Positions 50,116 through 58,582 of a stretch of DNA of 63,818 nucleotides are shown here, one piece after another. The position numbers and the translations under genes were made by a program. Source of the DNA: an uncultured Actinomyces sp. (GTDB lineage: Bacteria > Actinomycetota > Actinomycetes > Actinomycetales > Actinomycetaceae); assembly GCA_900541895.1 (NCBI GenBank), contig UWSI01000008.1, positions 1 through 63,818 of the forward strand, written 5' to 3'. The stretch's first letter is position 1. Each line of letters starts with the position of its first letter. The notes under the pieces were generated by a model. The model searched no databases. It was not told the DNA's origin and was given only the letters and a program-made list of their open reading frames with translations.

Positions 50116-50895
50116 ATGACACGTACCCCTTTGATGGCAGGTAACTGGAAGATGAACCTCGATCACCTCGAGGCAAATCACCTGGTCCAGGGCTTGGCCA
50201 TGGAACTTTCTGATCACAACTTTGACTACTCGCGTTGCGAGGTTTTGGTGATTCCTCCCTTCACCGATCTTCGTACCGTGCAGACCGTTGTTGATGCCGA
50301 TGATCTTCAGATTAAGTACGGCGCACAGGACATCTCTGTCCACGATAATGGTGCATTCACCGGTGAGATTTCCTCTGAGATGCTGACCAAGCTCGGCTGC
50401 AGCTACGTGGTCGTTGGCCACTCCGAGCGTCGTGAATACCACAGCGAGTCCGATCAGCTTGTTGGCCAAAAGGCCCGCAAGGCATTTGATGCTGGCATGA
50501 CCCCAATCCTGTGCTGTGGCGAGGCCCTTGAGGTTCGTAAAGCTGGAACCCATGTCGAGTTCGTTCTTGGTCAGGTTCGCGCAGCACTCGAAGGCTTCAC
50601 TGCCGACGAGGTCGCGAAGATTGTTATCGCCTACGAACCCATTTGGGCAATCGGCACTGGAGAGACCGCAACTGCAGACGACGCACAGGAAGTTTGCGGT
50701 GCAATCCGCGAGGCACTGCGCGCCGACTATGGCGACGCGACTGCTGACTCCACCCGTATTCTCTACGGCGGCTCGGCAAAGCCCGGAAACATCAAGGAGC
50801 TCATGAGCCAGCCCGATGTTGATGGCGCACTTGTTGGTGGCGCATCGTTGAAGGCAGACTCCTTCGCTGCGATGGCTCGCTTCCAGGAGCTGTGA
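50116..50895 (+). CDS. tpiA: Triosephosphate isomerase
   Basis: A 259-residue TIM barrel that interconverts dihydroxyacetone phosphate and glyceraldehyde-3-phosphate. Visible residues are the substrate-binding AGNWKMN, the catalytic His in VVGHSERRE, the catalytic Glu in VIAYEPIWAIGTG (loop 6 follows) and YGGSAKPGN near the C-terminus. The GGAGG before the ATG lies inside the pgk 3' end. A perfect 14-bp hairpin follows the gene. Confidence 0.98.
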   Translation: MTRTPLMAGNWKMNLDHLEANHLVQGLAMELSDHNFDYSRCEVLVIPPFTDLRTVQTVVDADDLQIKYGAQDISVHDNGAFTGEISSEMLTKLGCSYVVVGHSERREYHSESDQLVGQKARKAFDAGMTPILCCGEALEVRKAGTHVEFVLGQVRAALEGFTADEVAKIVIAYEPIWAIGTGETATADDAQEVCGAIREALRADYGDATADSTRILYGGSAKPGNIKELMSQPDVDGALVGGASLKADSFAAMARFQEL

Positions 50896-50908
50896 TCCTT
50901 TAAAGGCT

Positions 50909-50943
50909 CTGGGCACCGAAGTACGCAACACTTCGGTGCCCAG
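50909..50943 (+). terminator. Hairpin terminator after tpiA
   Basis: A perfect 14-bp stem (CTGGGCACCGAAGT / ACTTCGGTGCCCAG) with a 7-nt loop. There is no T-tract. Confidence 0.8.
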
Positions 50944-51014
50944 TTGGCCTTACCTAGGCATTATTCGCTAGACTACAAACCGTTGAAGTCTCTGAAAGAA
51001 TCGGAAAATCGAAC

Positions 51015-51260
51015 GTGGCGGCACTGAACATTACACTCATCGTGATCATCGCTCTGACCAGCATTTTGCTGACCCTAACGATTCTGATGCACAAGGGTAA
51101 GGGTGGCGGCCTTTCCGACATGTTCGGTGGCGGAATTTCTTCTTCTGCCGGTTCTTCTGGTGTCGCAGAACGGAACCTCAACCGAATTACTTTGGCAATC
51201 CTCCTGATTTGGGTCGTGAGCATCATCGGTATGGGAGTGCTGATGAAGTTTGCCTCCTGA
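51015..51260 (+). CDS. secG: Preprotein translocase subunit SecG
   Basis: An 81-residue membrane protein with two hydrophobic segments (about 5-25 and 57-77) and the glycine-rich LSDMFGGGISSSAGSSGVAERNLNR loop between them, the family hallmark. It assists SecYE in protein export. The GTG at 51015 gives the usual length, and no strong ribosome binding site is seen. A TAGACT box near 50970 could be its promoter. secG after tpiA is a conserved actinobacterial arrangement. Confidence 0.95.
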   Translation: MAALNITLIVIIALTSILLTLTILMHKGKGGGLSDMFGGGISSSAGSSGVAERNLNRITLAILLIWVVSIIGMGVLMKFAS

Positions 51261-51273
51261 ACGGAAGTCTTTT

Positions 51274-51306
51274 AACGCCGCGCTTTTGGAAAGCGCGGCG
51301 TTTGTG
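51274..51306 (+). terminator. Intrinsic terminator after secG
   Basis: A perfect 13-bp stem (AACGCCGCGCTTT, 3-nt loop) followed by a short T-rich end. Confidence 0.88.
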
Positions 51307-51320
51307 TATTCACACCGGAG

Positions 51321-51332
51321 TAGCATGAAACT
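51321..51332 (+). promoter_or_regulatory. Putative -10 box for the leaderless ydcF-like gene
   Basis: TAGCAT at 51321-51326, then 6 nt, then the ATG at 51333. No ribosome binding site. Confidence 0.5.
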
Positions 51333-52367
51333 ATGCTCAGCGTCCTTGTAGAAGAACTTGTCATCTGGTTCCCTGTCGTTCTTTGGGGATGTCTTTTCGC
51401 TTGGTCCTATCACAGGGAACCTCGGCAGTTTAAGAACGCGATCTTCTTCCTTCTTCTCGTTCTCAGTCTTATTGGTGTCGTCTTCCTTTATTCGTATAGC
51501 TCAAGTCTGACCCTGTTCCTTGTTTTACTTGTTCCGTTAGCACCTATTGTGACCATCATTTTCTTGGTTGTTAACGGTGTTCGTGTGATGAGGCGCGAAG
51601 GCGTTTCTTTACCTACTTTGCTCCCGCTTCTGCTTGCTGTGGCGATCATCGCGTGGCTTGTTGGCCTTCCGCTTGTGCTCGGTCGCTTCAGGGGATCAAG
51701 TGTTGCGCTATCCCTTGCCGCGTTAATTTGTGTTTTGGGCATGTGGTTTTTCTTCAGCTTTGTTGCGCTATTGCTTTATTCCTGGTTCTACCGCAAGCTT
51801 CCCCGGAAACGCGTCTTTGATTACATCATCATTCATGGTGCTGGACTCAGGGGAGAGGAGCCGACACCCCTGCTCAAAGGACGAATCGATAAAGCTGTGG
51901 AGCTTTGGAAAGCTCAGGGCGCACGTGCGATCCTTGTTCCCTCGGGTGGGCAGGGGAGTGATGAGGTCATTTCCGAAGCTGAAGCCATGTCCCGCTATTT
52001 AACTGCGAGCGGTATCCCGCAGGACTCAATTCTTCTTGAAGATCGCTCGACGACAACCATGGAGAATCTTCTTTTCGCCAAGCATCTTCTGGATGCACAA
52101 GGGTTAGGAACATACCGCTGCGCCTTTGTCACCTCTGACTACCATGTTTTCCGCACGGCACTCTATGCTTCAAAAGTTGGACTTAAGGGTGACGGCATCG
52201 GTTCGAAGACAGCTGGATATTACTTTCCAACAGCGTTTATCCGCGAATTTATTGCTATTACAAAGGAACACTGGCTACCCTACGTCATCATTACGATGAT
52301 CTGGGCAGCCAGTGTTCTTGCGCCGTATTTAGGTCACCTACTGGGGATCCTTTTTCCCAATCAGTAG
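51333..52367 (+). CDS. YdcF/ElyC-like membrane protein (DUF218)
   Basis: A 344-residue protein with about five hydrophobic segments in the first 150 residues, then a DUF218 domain (about 165-300): DYIIIHGAGLRGEEPTPLLKGRIDKAVELW, VPSGGQGSDEVISEAEAMSRYL, LLEDRSTTTMENLLFAK and FVTSDYHVFRTALYA. One more hydrophobic segment lies at the C-terminus. E. coli relatives (ElyC, SanA) affect envelope synthesis and antibiotic tolerance through an unknown activity. The gene converges on tkt with 10 bases between the two stops and no visible terminator. Confidence 0.88.
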   Translation: MLSVLVEELVIWFPVVLWGCLFAWSYHREPRQFKNAIFFLLLVLSLIGVVFLYSYSSSLTLFLVLLVPLAPIVTIIFLVVNGVRVMRREGVSLPTLLPLLLAVAIIAWLVGLPLVLGRFRGSSVALSLAALICVLGMWFFFSFVALLLYSWFYRKLPRKRVFDYIIIHGAGLRGEEPTPLLKGRIDKAVELWKAQGARAILVPSGGQGSDEVISEAEAMSRYLTASGIPQDSILLEDRSTTTMENLLFAKHLLDAQGLGTYRCAFVTSDYHVFRTALYASKVGLKGDGIGSKTAGYYFPTAFIREFIAITKEHWLPYVIITMIWAASVLAPYLGHLLGILFPNQ

Positions 52368-52377
52368 GATGGCGTAC

Positions 52378-54459
52378 TCAGCGAGCGACAGCGATACTTT
52401 CGCGCGCCTGTGCCGCGATGTTCTCAGGCGTGAATCCGTACTTCTCAAAGAGCCGGGCACCGTCCACAGACTCGCCAAAGTGCTCGAGGGAGATGATCCG
52501 TCCGGCCTCGCCAACCCAGCGGTACCAAGGAAGTGCAATCCCGGCCTCGACAGCCACACGGGCACGAACCGCCGAGGGGAGGACCGACTCGCGGTAGGCC
52601 TCGTCCTGGCTCTCAAACCACTCAAGGCACGGAACCGAGACCACGCGCGAAGCAATCCCTTCAGCCTTCAGCAGGCGATGAGCCTCCACAGTAGGCGCTA
52701 CCTCTGAACCCGTAGCCATCAAAATGACCTCGGGAGTGCCTTCACAATCGGCAAGAATGTAGGCACCGCGAGCAACACCTTGAGCATCAGCAAGCTCGTT
52801 TCCTTCGCCACGGGCGAGATTAGGAAGATTTTGTCGGCTTAAGACCAAAGCTGCAGGATGATGCTGCTCGAGAATGTTCTTCCATACCTGGACGGTCTCG
52901 GCAGCATCCGCAGGACGAATCACTGCGAGATTCGGAATCGCACGGTAGGAAGCAAGATGTTCGATTGGCTGGTGTGTAGGTCCATCTTCGCCTACACCGA
53001 TCGAATCATGCGTCCAAACATAGGTGACCGGAAGGTCCATAAGAGCGGCAAGGCGAACCGCGCCGCGCATGAAGTCCGAGAACACGAAGAAAGTGCCGCC
53101 ATACACACGGGTGAGACCATCAGCCGCGATACCGTTCATCGCGCAGGCCATCGCAAATTCGCGAATACCAAAGTGGAGGTTACGGCCGTATGGATCAGCT
53201 TCAAAGGAACGCGAGTAGGTTCCTTCCGGGAGGAATGACGTGAATCCATTGAGGAAGGTGTTATTTGACCCACCGAGGTCAGCGGAGCCACCCCAAAGTT
53301 CAGGAAGTACCGGTGCGATAGCGTTCAGTACCTTTCCCGAGGCCGAGCGGGTTGCGATTGCCTTTCCCGCCGGGAATTCGGGGAGGGCCTTCTCCCAACC
53401 TTCCGGAAGTTCTCCCTGCCGAAGGCGCTCAAGAAGAGCCGCTCGCTGCGGATTCGCTTTCTTCCACTCTTCGAAGCGCTGATCCCATTGGTCGCGCAGT
53501 GTTTGTGCACGCTGAGCAAATTGCCTGCGAGAATGCGCAACGGCCTCTTCGTCGACGGCAAAGTGAGCATCCGGATCGGCTCCCAATGCGCTCTTTAAAC
53601 CGCGAAGTGCCTCTTCACCGAGCTTGGCACCGTGGATTCCCCCGGTATTAGATTTTTCGGGAGTGGGCCATCCGATAATCGTCCGAAGCGCAATGATTGA
53701 TGGTTGTTCAGTGTTGTCACGAGCGGCTGCCAAAGCCTCATCCAAGGACTGAACGTCTTCGACGTAGGAGCCATCCTCACTCACCCAGTCCACACGCTGA
53801 ATGTGCCAACCGTAGGACTCGTAGCGCTTGAGAACATCCTCGCTGAATGCGATATCGGTGTCGCCTTCGATCGAGATGCGGTTATCGTCCCATAAAACAA
53901 TGAGATTGCCGAGCTTTTGTGTTCCCGCAAGAGACGAGGCCTCCGCTGATACACCTTCTTGAAGACACCCATCACCGGCAATGACGTACACACAGTGATC
54001 AAAAATCGACTGACCATGAGGAGTGTCGGGATCAAGAAGACCGTGGGTAAAACGTTCTGCCATTGCGAAACCAACAGCAGAAGCAAGACCGGTTCCCAGC
54101 GGTCCTGTCGTGAGCTCAACTCCCGGGGTATGCCCGAACTCGGGGTGCCCGGGAGTGAGTGCGCCTTCGGTACGCAGGGCTTTCAGGTCCTCAAGTTCGA
54201 CGCCCATTCCCGCAAGATAGAGCTGCAGGTATTGAGTCAGTGAAGAGTGGCCCGATGAAAGAATGAAACGATCTCGGCCCAACCAGTGCGGGTCTGATGG
54301 GTCAAGGTGAAGGTGATGCTGGTAGAGCGCATACGCCGCAGGAGCAAGAGAAATCGCTGCTCCCGGGTGTCCATTTCCGACACGTTCAACTGCATCAGCG
54401 GCGAGAATTTTGGCGGTGGAAATAGCGCGGCTATCGAGCTCATTCCAAGACGCGGGCAC
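52378..54459 (-). CDS. tkt: Transketolase
   Basis: A 693-residue thiamine-diphosphate enzyme of the pentose phosphate pathway. The N-terminal domain has AVERVGNGHPGAAISLAPAAYALYQHHL, the ThDP/Mg motif GDGCLQEGVSAEASSLAGTQKLGNLIVLWDDN, and the middle domain has THDSIGVGEDGPTHQPIEHL. The reading frame extends six codons upstream, but the GTG at 54459 has AGGAGG correctly spaced, which would otherwise lie within the coding sequence. It stands alone without transaldolase or zwf as neighbours. It is divergent from xerD across about 116 bases. Confidence 0.97.
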   Translation of the reverse strand: MPASWNELDSRAISTAKILAADAVERVGNGHPGAAISLAPAAYALYQHHLHLDPSDPHWLGRDRFILSSGHSSLTQYLQLYLAGMGVELEDLKALRTEGALTPGHPEFGHTPGVELTTGPLGTGLASAVGFAMAERFTHGLLDPDTPHGQSIFDHCVYVIAGDGCLQEGVSAEASSLAGTQKLGNLIVLWDDNRISIEGDTDIAFSEDVLKRYESYGWHIQRVDWVSEDGSYVEDVQSLDEALAAARDNTEQPSIIALRTIIGWPTPEKSNTGGIHGAKLGEEALRGLKSALGADPDAHFAVDEEAVAHSRRQFAQRAQTLRDQWDQRFEEWKKANPQRAALLERLRQGELPEGWEKALPEFPAGKAIATRSASGKVLNAIAPVLPELWGGSADLGGSNNTFLNGFTSFLPEGTYSRSFEADPYGRNLHFGIREFAMACAMNGIAADGLTRVYGGTFFVFSDFMRGAVRLAALMDLPVTYVWTHDSIGVGEDGPTHQPIEHLASYRAIPNLAVIRPADAAETVQVWKNILEQHHPAALVLSRQNLPNLARGEGNELADAQGVARGAYILADCEGTPEVILMATGSEVAPTVEAHRLLKAEGIASRVVSVPCLEWFESQDEAYRESVLPSAVRARVAVEAGIALPWYRWVGEAGRIISLEHFGESVDGARLFEKYGFTPENIAAQARESIAVAR

Positions 54460-54563
54460 GATTGGACCTCCTGGCAATCGGTAAGATGGCTTCCCTGCAG
54501 GGTTAAGTGTAGCCGCTCGCCGCGCTCGAACAGCGAATATGCAGCAAATCAGTGGGGCGCAAA

Positions 54564-54575
54564 TACAATAACCCC
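54564..54575 (+). promoter_or_regulatory. Putative -10 box for leaderless xerD
   Basis: TACAAT at 54564-54569, 6 nt before the GTG at 54576. No ribosome binding site is present. Confidence 0.5.
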
Positions 54576-55544
54576 GTGGCTAAACAAATGGAGCGTGTTC
54601 AGGAAGAATGGCTCATTTTCCTGAGTGTGGAGAAGGGGGCATCCCCGCATACTGTCTCCAACTATCGGCGCGACGTACAAAAATATTGTGCTTTCCAAGA
54701 AGCACACGGCATTGAACAATGCGATCAGATCACTGAGAGTTCGATTGAAGACTTTCTTGCATCACTCAGCGAGGCAAAAGACGGACATGCTGCAGCCCCC
54801 TCCTCTGTGGCGCGCGCGTTAGCGGCGATTCGCTCCTTCCACAAATACGCACTTCGAGAAGGCCTCAGTGCTCAAGATCCCAGCGCCCAAGTTCGTGTTC
54901 CTCAGGTTGCTGAACACCTTCCAAAAGCTCTAACAGTCGATCAAGTCGAAGCCTTGCTGGAGGCAGCAGGTACCGGAGATGATCCGCGTTCCCTTCGTGA
55001 TCGAGCCCTGCTCGAGACCCTCTACGCAACGGGTGCCCGCGTCAGCGAGGCCGTTTCAATGGCAATTGATGACCTAGACCTTAATGAAGAACTTCCGATT
55101 ATTCGTCTGTTTGGAAAAGGACGTAAGGAACGACTTGTTCCCTTGGGATCGATGGCGAAACAGGCTCTTGAAGCCTATCTTGTGCGTGCGCGCCCCTTCT
55201 TTTCTTCAAAGGGGAAAGGGTGTCCAAACGTCTTCCTCAACAATAGGGGAGGCGCACTTTCACGTCAGTCTGCTTGGGATATCATTCAACGCGCGGCAAC
55301 TCGTGCGCAGCTTCAGGTCCCCGTTTCTCCACACACCCTGCGGCATTCCTTTGCCACACATTTATTAGAAGGCGGAGCGAATATCCGCGACGTACAAGAA
55401 TTGCTTGGGCATTCCTCTGTTTCAACGACGCAAATTTATACCAAGGTGACGATCGCGACTCTTAAAGAAATGTACCGAACTGCCCATCCGCGCGCGCAGC
55501 TCGATCCACGTGCTATCACAACCTCGGCCTCGGACTCCCAATAA
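54576..55544 (+). CDS. xerD: Tyrosine recombinase XerD
   Basis: A 322-residue site-specific recombinase that resolves chromosome dimers at dif together with XerC. The N-terminal SAM-like core-binding domain has LSVEKGASPHTVSNYRRDV. The catalytic domain has Arg in ATGARVSEAV, then HTLRHSFATHLLEGGANIRDVQELLGHSSVSTTQIYTKV, giving the H-x-x-R, H and nucleophilic Tyr set. The frame is open eight codons upstream, but the TANNNT box at 54564 points to the GTG at 54576. Its place before parA-scpA-scpB is the conserved actinobacterial location for xerD, which argues for XerD rather than XerC or an integrase. Confidence 0.93.
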   Translation: MAKQMERVQEEWLIFLSVEKGASPHTVSNYRRDVQKYCAFQEAHGIEQCDQITESSIEDFLASLSEAKDGHAAAPSSVARALAAIRSFHKYALREGLSAQDPSAQVRVPQVAEHLPKALTVDQVEALLEAAGTGDDPRSLRDRALLETLYATGARVSEAVSMAIDDLDLNEELPIIRLFGKGRKERLVPLGSMAKQALEAYLVRARPFFSSKGKGCPNVFLNNRGGALSRQSAWDIIQRAATRAQLQVPVSPHTLRHSFATHLLEGGANIRDVQELLGHSSVSTTQIYTKVTIATLKEMYRTAHPRAQLDPRAITTSASDSQ

Positions 55545-55600
55545 GACAAGCGAGCGCACAAATTAAGTGGGGTAGGGCGGAATTGTATGGAGCAATGCAC

Positions 55601-55613
55601 TAAGATGGAATAC
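55601..55613 (+). promoter_or_regulatory. Putative -10 box for leaderless parA
   Basis: TAAGAT at 55601-55606, 7 nt before the GTG at 55614. Confidence 0.45.
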
Positions 55614-56480
55614 GTGACGAATCCATCTCAGCCAACGCTTACCGGGGATCTTCCTGCCAACGAAGATAATGATTTCCCCGTCCCGGCACCACTGACCGGG
55701 CATGGACCTGCACGCATTATTGCGATGTGTAATCAAAAAGGTGGGGTTGGAAAGACAACGACGACCATCAATCTTGCAGCGTCGCTTGCTGAATATGGAC
55801 GTCGTGTTCTCATTGTTGACTTTGATCCTCAAGGCGCTGCATCTGTCGGCTTGGGCATCAATACCCTGGAGATGGAACACACAATCTATAACCTCCTGAT
55901 GAATCCGAAGGAAGATGTTCATCAGGCCCTGTGCCACACCTCAATTCCCGGCCTCGATATCGTGCCTGCGAATATCGATCTTTCGGCTGCCGAAGTGCAG
56001 CTGGTTAACGAGGTTGCGCGAGAATCAGCGCTCTCGCGTGTTCTTCGACCAGTCGTCGATGACTACGACGTCATTTTGATTGACTGCCAGCCTTCGCTCG
56101 GACTACTCACCGTCAATGCCTTGACCGCGGCGCACGGCGTGATTGTTCCTATGGAAGCAGAGTTTTTTGCTCTTCGCGGTGTCGCATTGCTGGTCGAAAC
56201 CATTGAAACAGTGCGCGATCGAATTAATCCGCGCCTGAAGATCGATGGAATCCTAGCGACGATGGTTGATACCCGCACCTTGCACTCGCGTGAGGTATTG
56301 GAGCGACTCGACGAGGCCTTCGGTGACCTTGTTTTCACAACACGGATTGCGCGTACTGTGAAGTTCCCTGATGCTTCAGTCGCGACGGTGCCAATTACCA
56401 GCTACGCGCCGAACCACCCGGGCGCGCGTTCCTACCGACGTTTGGCCAGAGAGATCATCGCGCGTGGAGATGTCGCCTGA
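55614..56480 (+). CDS. ParA/Soj-family chromosome partitioning ATPase
   Basis: A 288-residue deviant Walker ATPase. The motif KGGVGKTTTTINLAASLAEYG is at about residues 44-60 after a hydrophilic N-terminal tail, with switch regions VDFDPQGAASVGLG and ILIDCQPSLGLLTVNAL. No ParB is adjacent, and the place between xerD and scpA matches the second ParA-like gene of mycobacteria (the Rv1708 position) rather than the parAB locus near oriC. It may work with the ScpAB condensin encoded next. The frame is open nine codons upstream of 55614; the GTG there is chosen by its TANNNT box. Its 3' end overlaps scpA by 11 bases. Confidence 0.9.
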   Translation: MTNPSQPTLTGDLPANEDNDFPVPAPLTGHGPARIIAMCNQKGGVGKTTTTINLAASLAEYGRRVLIVDFDPQGAASVGLGINTLEMEHTIYNLLMNPKEDVHQALCHTSIPGLDIVPANIDLSAAEVQLVNEVARESALSRVLRPVVDDYDVILIDCQPSLGLLTVNALTAAHGVIVPMEAEFFALRGVALLVETIETVRDRINPRLKIDGILATMVDTRTLHSREVLERLDEAFGDLVFTTRIARTVKFPDASVATVPITSYAPNHPGARSYRRLAREIIARGDVA

Positions 56481-57258
56481 ATATGACGGGACTCAAGCGG
56501 CACTTGATGATTTTCAAGTTTCGCTTGAAGTCTTCGAAGGTCCTTTTGACCTTCTGCTCCAATTGATCTCTCGGAAGAAGCTCGATATCACTCAGGTTGC
56601 CCTCGCCGAGGTGACCGATGAGTTCATTGCGCATATGCATGCCTTTCCTGATCTTTCACGGACCAGTGAATTCCTTGTCGTAGCAGCGACTCTATTGGAT
56701 ATGAAGGCAGCGCGTTTGCTTCCTGATTATGAAGAGGAATCCTCGCTGAGTAGTGAAGACCTTGAGGCACGTGATCTGCTCTTCAGTCGTTTGCTTCAAT
56801 ATCGGGCATTCAAGCTTGCGGCGGGGGAGATCGCACAACGGCTTGAGGCCCATGTGGGTTTAATCCCGCGCAGCGTTGCGCTTGAACCTCAATTCACTCG
56901 GCTTCTTCCGGAACTTCGATGGGAAGTAAGCGCCGAGGATCTTGCTCGTGCATGTGCGGACGCGCTCAGCGCCCAACCGCCGACTGTCGAAGTGACGCAC
57001 CTCCATTCAGCTGCAGTTCCGGTTGCTCAGGAAGCAAAGGTCGTCATCGCATACCTAAGCGCTCATGGCCATGCAACCTTTTCTCAGCTCATCTCGGACG
57101 CGCGCGATACGGCTGTTGTTGTCTCGCGTTTCCTCGCTATCTTAGAGTTGTACAGGCGCCGAGCTATTGAGTTCCAGCAGGAAGAGGCTCTTTCAACACT
57201 GGAACTCGTATGGAATGGAAATGACCCAAAGGTCGATGAATGGGAGGAGGACGTATGA
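56470..57258 (+). CDS. scpA: Segregation and condensation protein A (kleisin)
   Basis: A 262-residue kleisin that bridges SMC heads. The N-terminal SMC-neck-binding helix region has FQVSLEVFEGPFDLLLQLISRKKLDITQVALAEVTDEFI, a strong family signature, then LVVAATLLDMKAARLLPD. The C-terminal winged-helix region has AVVSRFLAILELYRRRAIEFQQEEALSTLEL. The frame is open far upstream inside parA. ATG at 56470 is the first plausible start before the conserved block, and GTG at 56464 is an alternative. It overlaps scpB by 4 bases (ATGA). Confidence 0.94.
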   Translation: MSPEYDGTQAALDDFQVSLEVFEGPFDLLLQLISRKKLDITQVALAEVTDEFIAHMHAFPDLSRTSEFLVVAATLLDMKAARLLPDYEEESSLSSEDLEARDLLFSRLLQYRAFKLAAGEIAQRLEAHVGLIPRSVALEPQFTRLLPELRWEVSAEDLARACADALSAQPPTVEVTHLHSAAVPVAQEAKVVIAYLSAHGHATFSQLISDARDTAVVVSRFLAILELYRRRAIEFQQEEALSTLELVWNGNDPKVDEWEEDV

Positions 57259-57836
57259 GCGATGCACTTGATCTTGCTGAGACTCAACTTCTCTTCGCTC
57301 CCATCGAAGCAATTTTGATGGTTGTCGATCAGCCAGTTACAGCTCAACAGCTTGCAGGTGTTCTCAATGTGTCAGCCGAAGATGTCGAGCACGTGCTTGA
57401 GGCACTCTCTGCGCAATACAGTGGACACTCTGGTGGCCGTGAACACGGATTTGAACTTCGGCGTCTAGGCGGAGGATGGCGGATTTATTCTTCTCCTCGC
57501 TGGGAGTCGCTTGTGTCCCAGTTTATTGTTGGGTCGGGACAATCTAAACTGTCACAAGCTGCTCTGGAAACACTTGCGGTTATTGCCTATCGTCAGCCGA
57601 TTTCGCGTGCGAGGATCTCTCAAATTCGCGGCGTGAATGTTGATGCGGTGGTTCGAACCTTGTGTGCACGCGAACTCATTGAGGAAGTTGGCCAATCTTC
57701 TTCTGGGGCTCGTTTGTATGGAACGACCCAAGTATTTCTTGAACGAATGGGAATGAATTCCCTTGATGAATTGGCGCCATTAGCCCCCTACCTTCCGGCT
57801 TCGGACGAGCTGGACGAACTTGAGGAGACACTGTGA
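57255..57836 (+). CDS. scpB: Segregation and condensation protein B
   Basis: A 193-residue protein with tandem winged helices that dimerises and binds ScpA in the SMC complex. The family features FAPIEAILMVVDQPVTAQQLAGVL and LSQAALETLAVIAYRQPISRARISQIRGVNVDAVVRTLCARELI are intact. The ATG at 57255 has GGAGGAGGA upstream and overlaps the scpA stop; the frame's earlier GTG at 57240 is inside scpA. Its own stop overlaps the next GTG by 4 bases. Confidence 0.96.
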   Translation: MSDALDLAETQLLFAPIEAILMVVDQPVTAQQLAGVLNVSAEDVEHVLEALSAQYSGHSGGREHGFELRRLGGGWRIYSSPRWESLVSQFIVGSGQSKLSQAALETLAVIAYRQPISRARISQIRGVNVDAVVRTLCARELIEEVGQSSSGARLYGTTQVFLERMGMNSLDELAPLAPYLPASDELDELEETL

Positions 57837-58582
57837 GAAACGATTCCTATAGTGAAGACGGTATTCGCCTGCAAAAGGTGCTCTCACGTGCGGGGGTGGC
57901 TTCTCGGCGGGCAGCAGAAGAGCTTATTGCCCAAGGCCGTGTTTCAGTTGACGGCAAGGTGGTTCGCGGGCAAGGTATGCGTGTTGATCCCAGGCGTCAA
58001 GCCATTCACGTCGACGGTAAGAGAATTATCTTGGAAGAGAACCGCCCGATCGTCATGGCTGTCAATAAGCCTGTTGGTATGGTCTCGACCATGTCAGACC
58101 CGGAGGGACGTCCGACGCTAGCGGATCTTGTTGCTGATTACCCGGAACGTCTGTATCACGTGGGTCGCTTGGATATCGATACTTCTGGGCTGCTTTTGCT
58201 GACGAATGATGGTGAGCTAGCGAACCGACTGACCCACCCCTCTTACGAAATTCCTAAGACCTATATTGCACGTGTTCACGGCGAGGTTAAGCCGGGTGTC
58301 CGCCGTCGTCTGCTCGAAGGCGTTGAATTGGAAGATGGTCCAATTGCGGTTGATTCTTTCCGCACCATGGAAACTTACGGTGATATCACAACTGTTGAAA
58401 TCATCGTCCATGAAGGACGTAACCGTCTTGTTCGCCGTCTGATGGATGAGGTGGGGTACCCAGTTCGTGAGCTCGTTCGTACGAAGTTTGGCCCCATTCG
58501 CCTCGAACACCTACAGCCCGGAACGATGCGTCGTGTCAAGGGACCGCAGCTTGCTGCTCTCTATGACGCAGTTGGTTTGTGA
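57833..58582 (+). CDS. rluB: Ribosomal large-subunit pseudouridine synthase (RluB/RsuA family)
   Basis: A 249-residue enzyme that converts a uridine in 23S rRNA to pseudouridine. The N-terminal S4-like RNA-binding domain is IRLQKVLSRAGVASRRAAEELIAQGRVSVDG. The catalytic domain has VGRLDIDTSGLLLLTNDGEL with the catalytic Asp, and HEGRNRLVRRLMDEVGYPV. The GTG start overlaps the scpB stop (GTGA). It sits after scpB in most actinobacteria and Firmicutes. Confidence 0.95.
   Translation: MRNDSYSEDGIRLQKVLSRAGVASRRAAEELIAQGRVSVDGKVVRGQGMRVDPRRQAIHVDGKRIILEENRPIVMAVNKPVGMVSTMSDPEGRPTLADLVADYPERLYHVGRLDIDTSGLLLLTNDGELANRLTHPSYEIPKTYIARVHGEVKPGVRRRLLEGVELEDGPIAVDSFRTMETYGDITTVEIIVHEGRNRLVRRLMDEVGYPVRELVRTKFGPIRLEHLQPGTMRRVKGPQLAALYDAVGL

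Noticed and set aside
49525..50931. 468-codon minus-strand open frame opposite pgk and tpiA
   Set aside because: It is a shadow caused by the strongly biased codons of two highly expressed genes. It is Cys- and Asn-rich with no recognisable domain.
54576..55544. Tyrosine recombinase considered as a phage or element integrase
   Set aside because: Gene order with parA-scpA-scpB and the overall sequence fit chromosomal XerD; no att sites or cargo genes are present.
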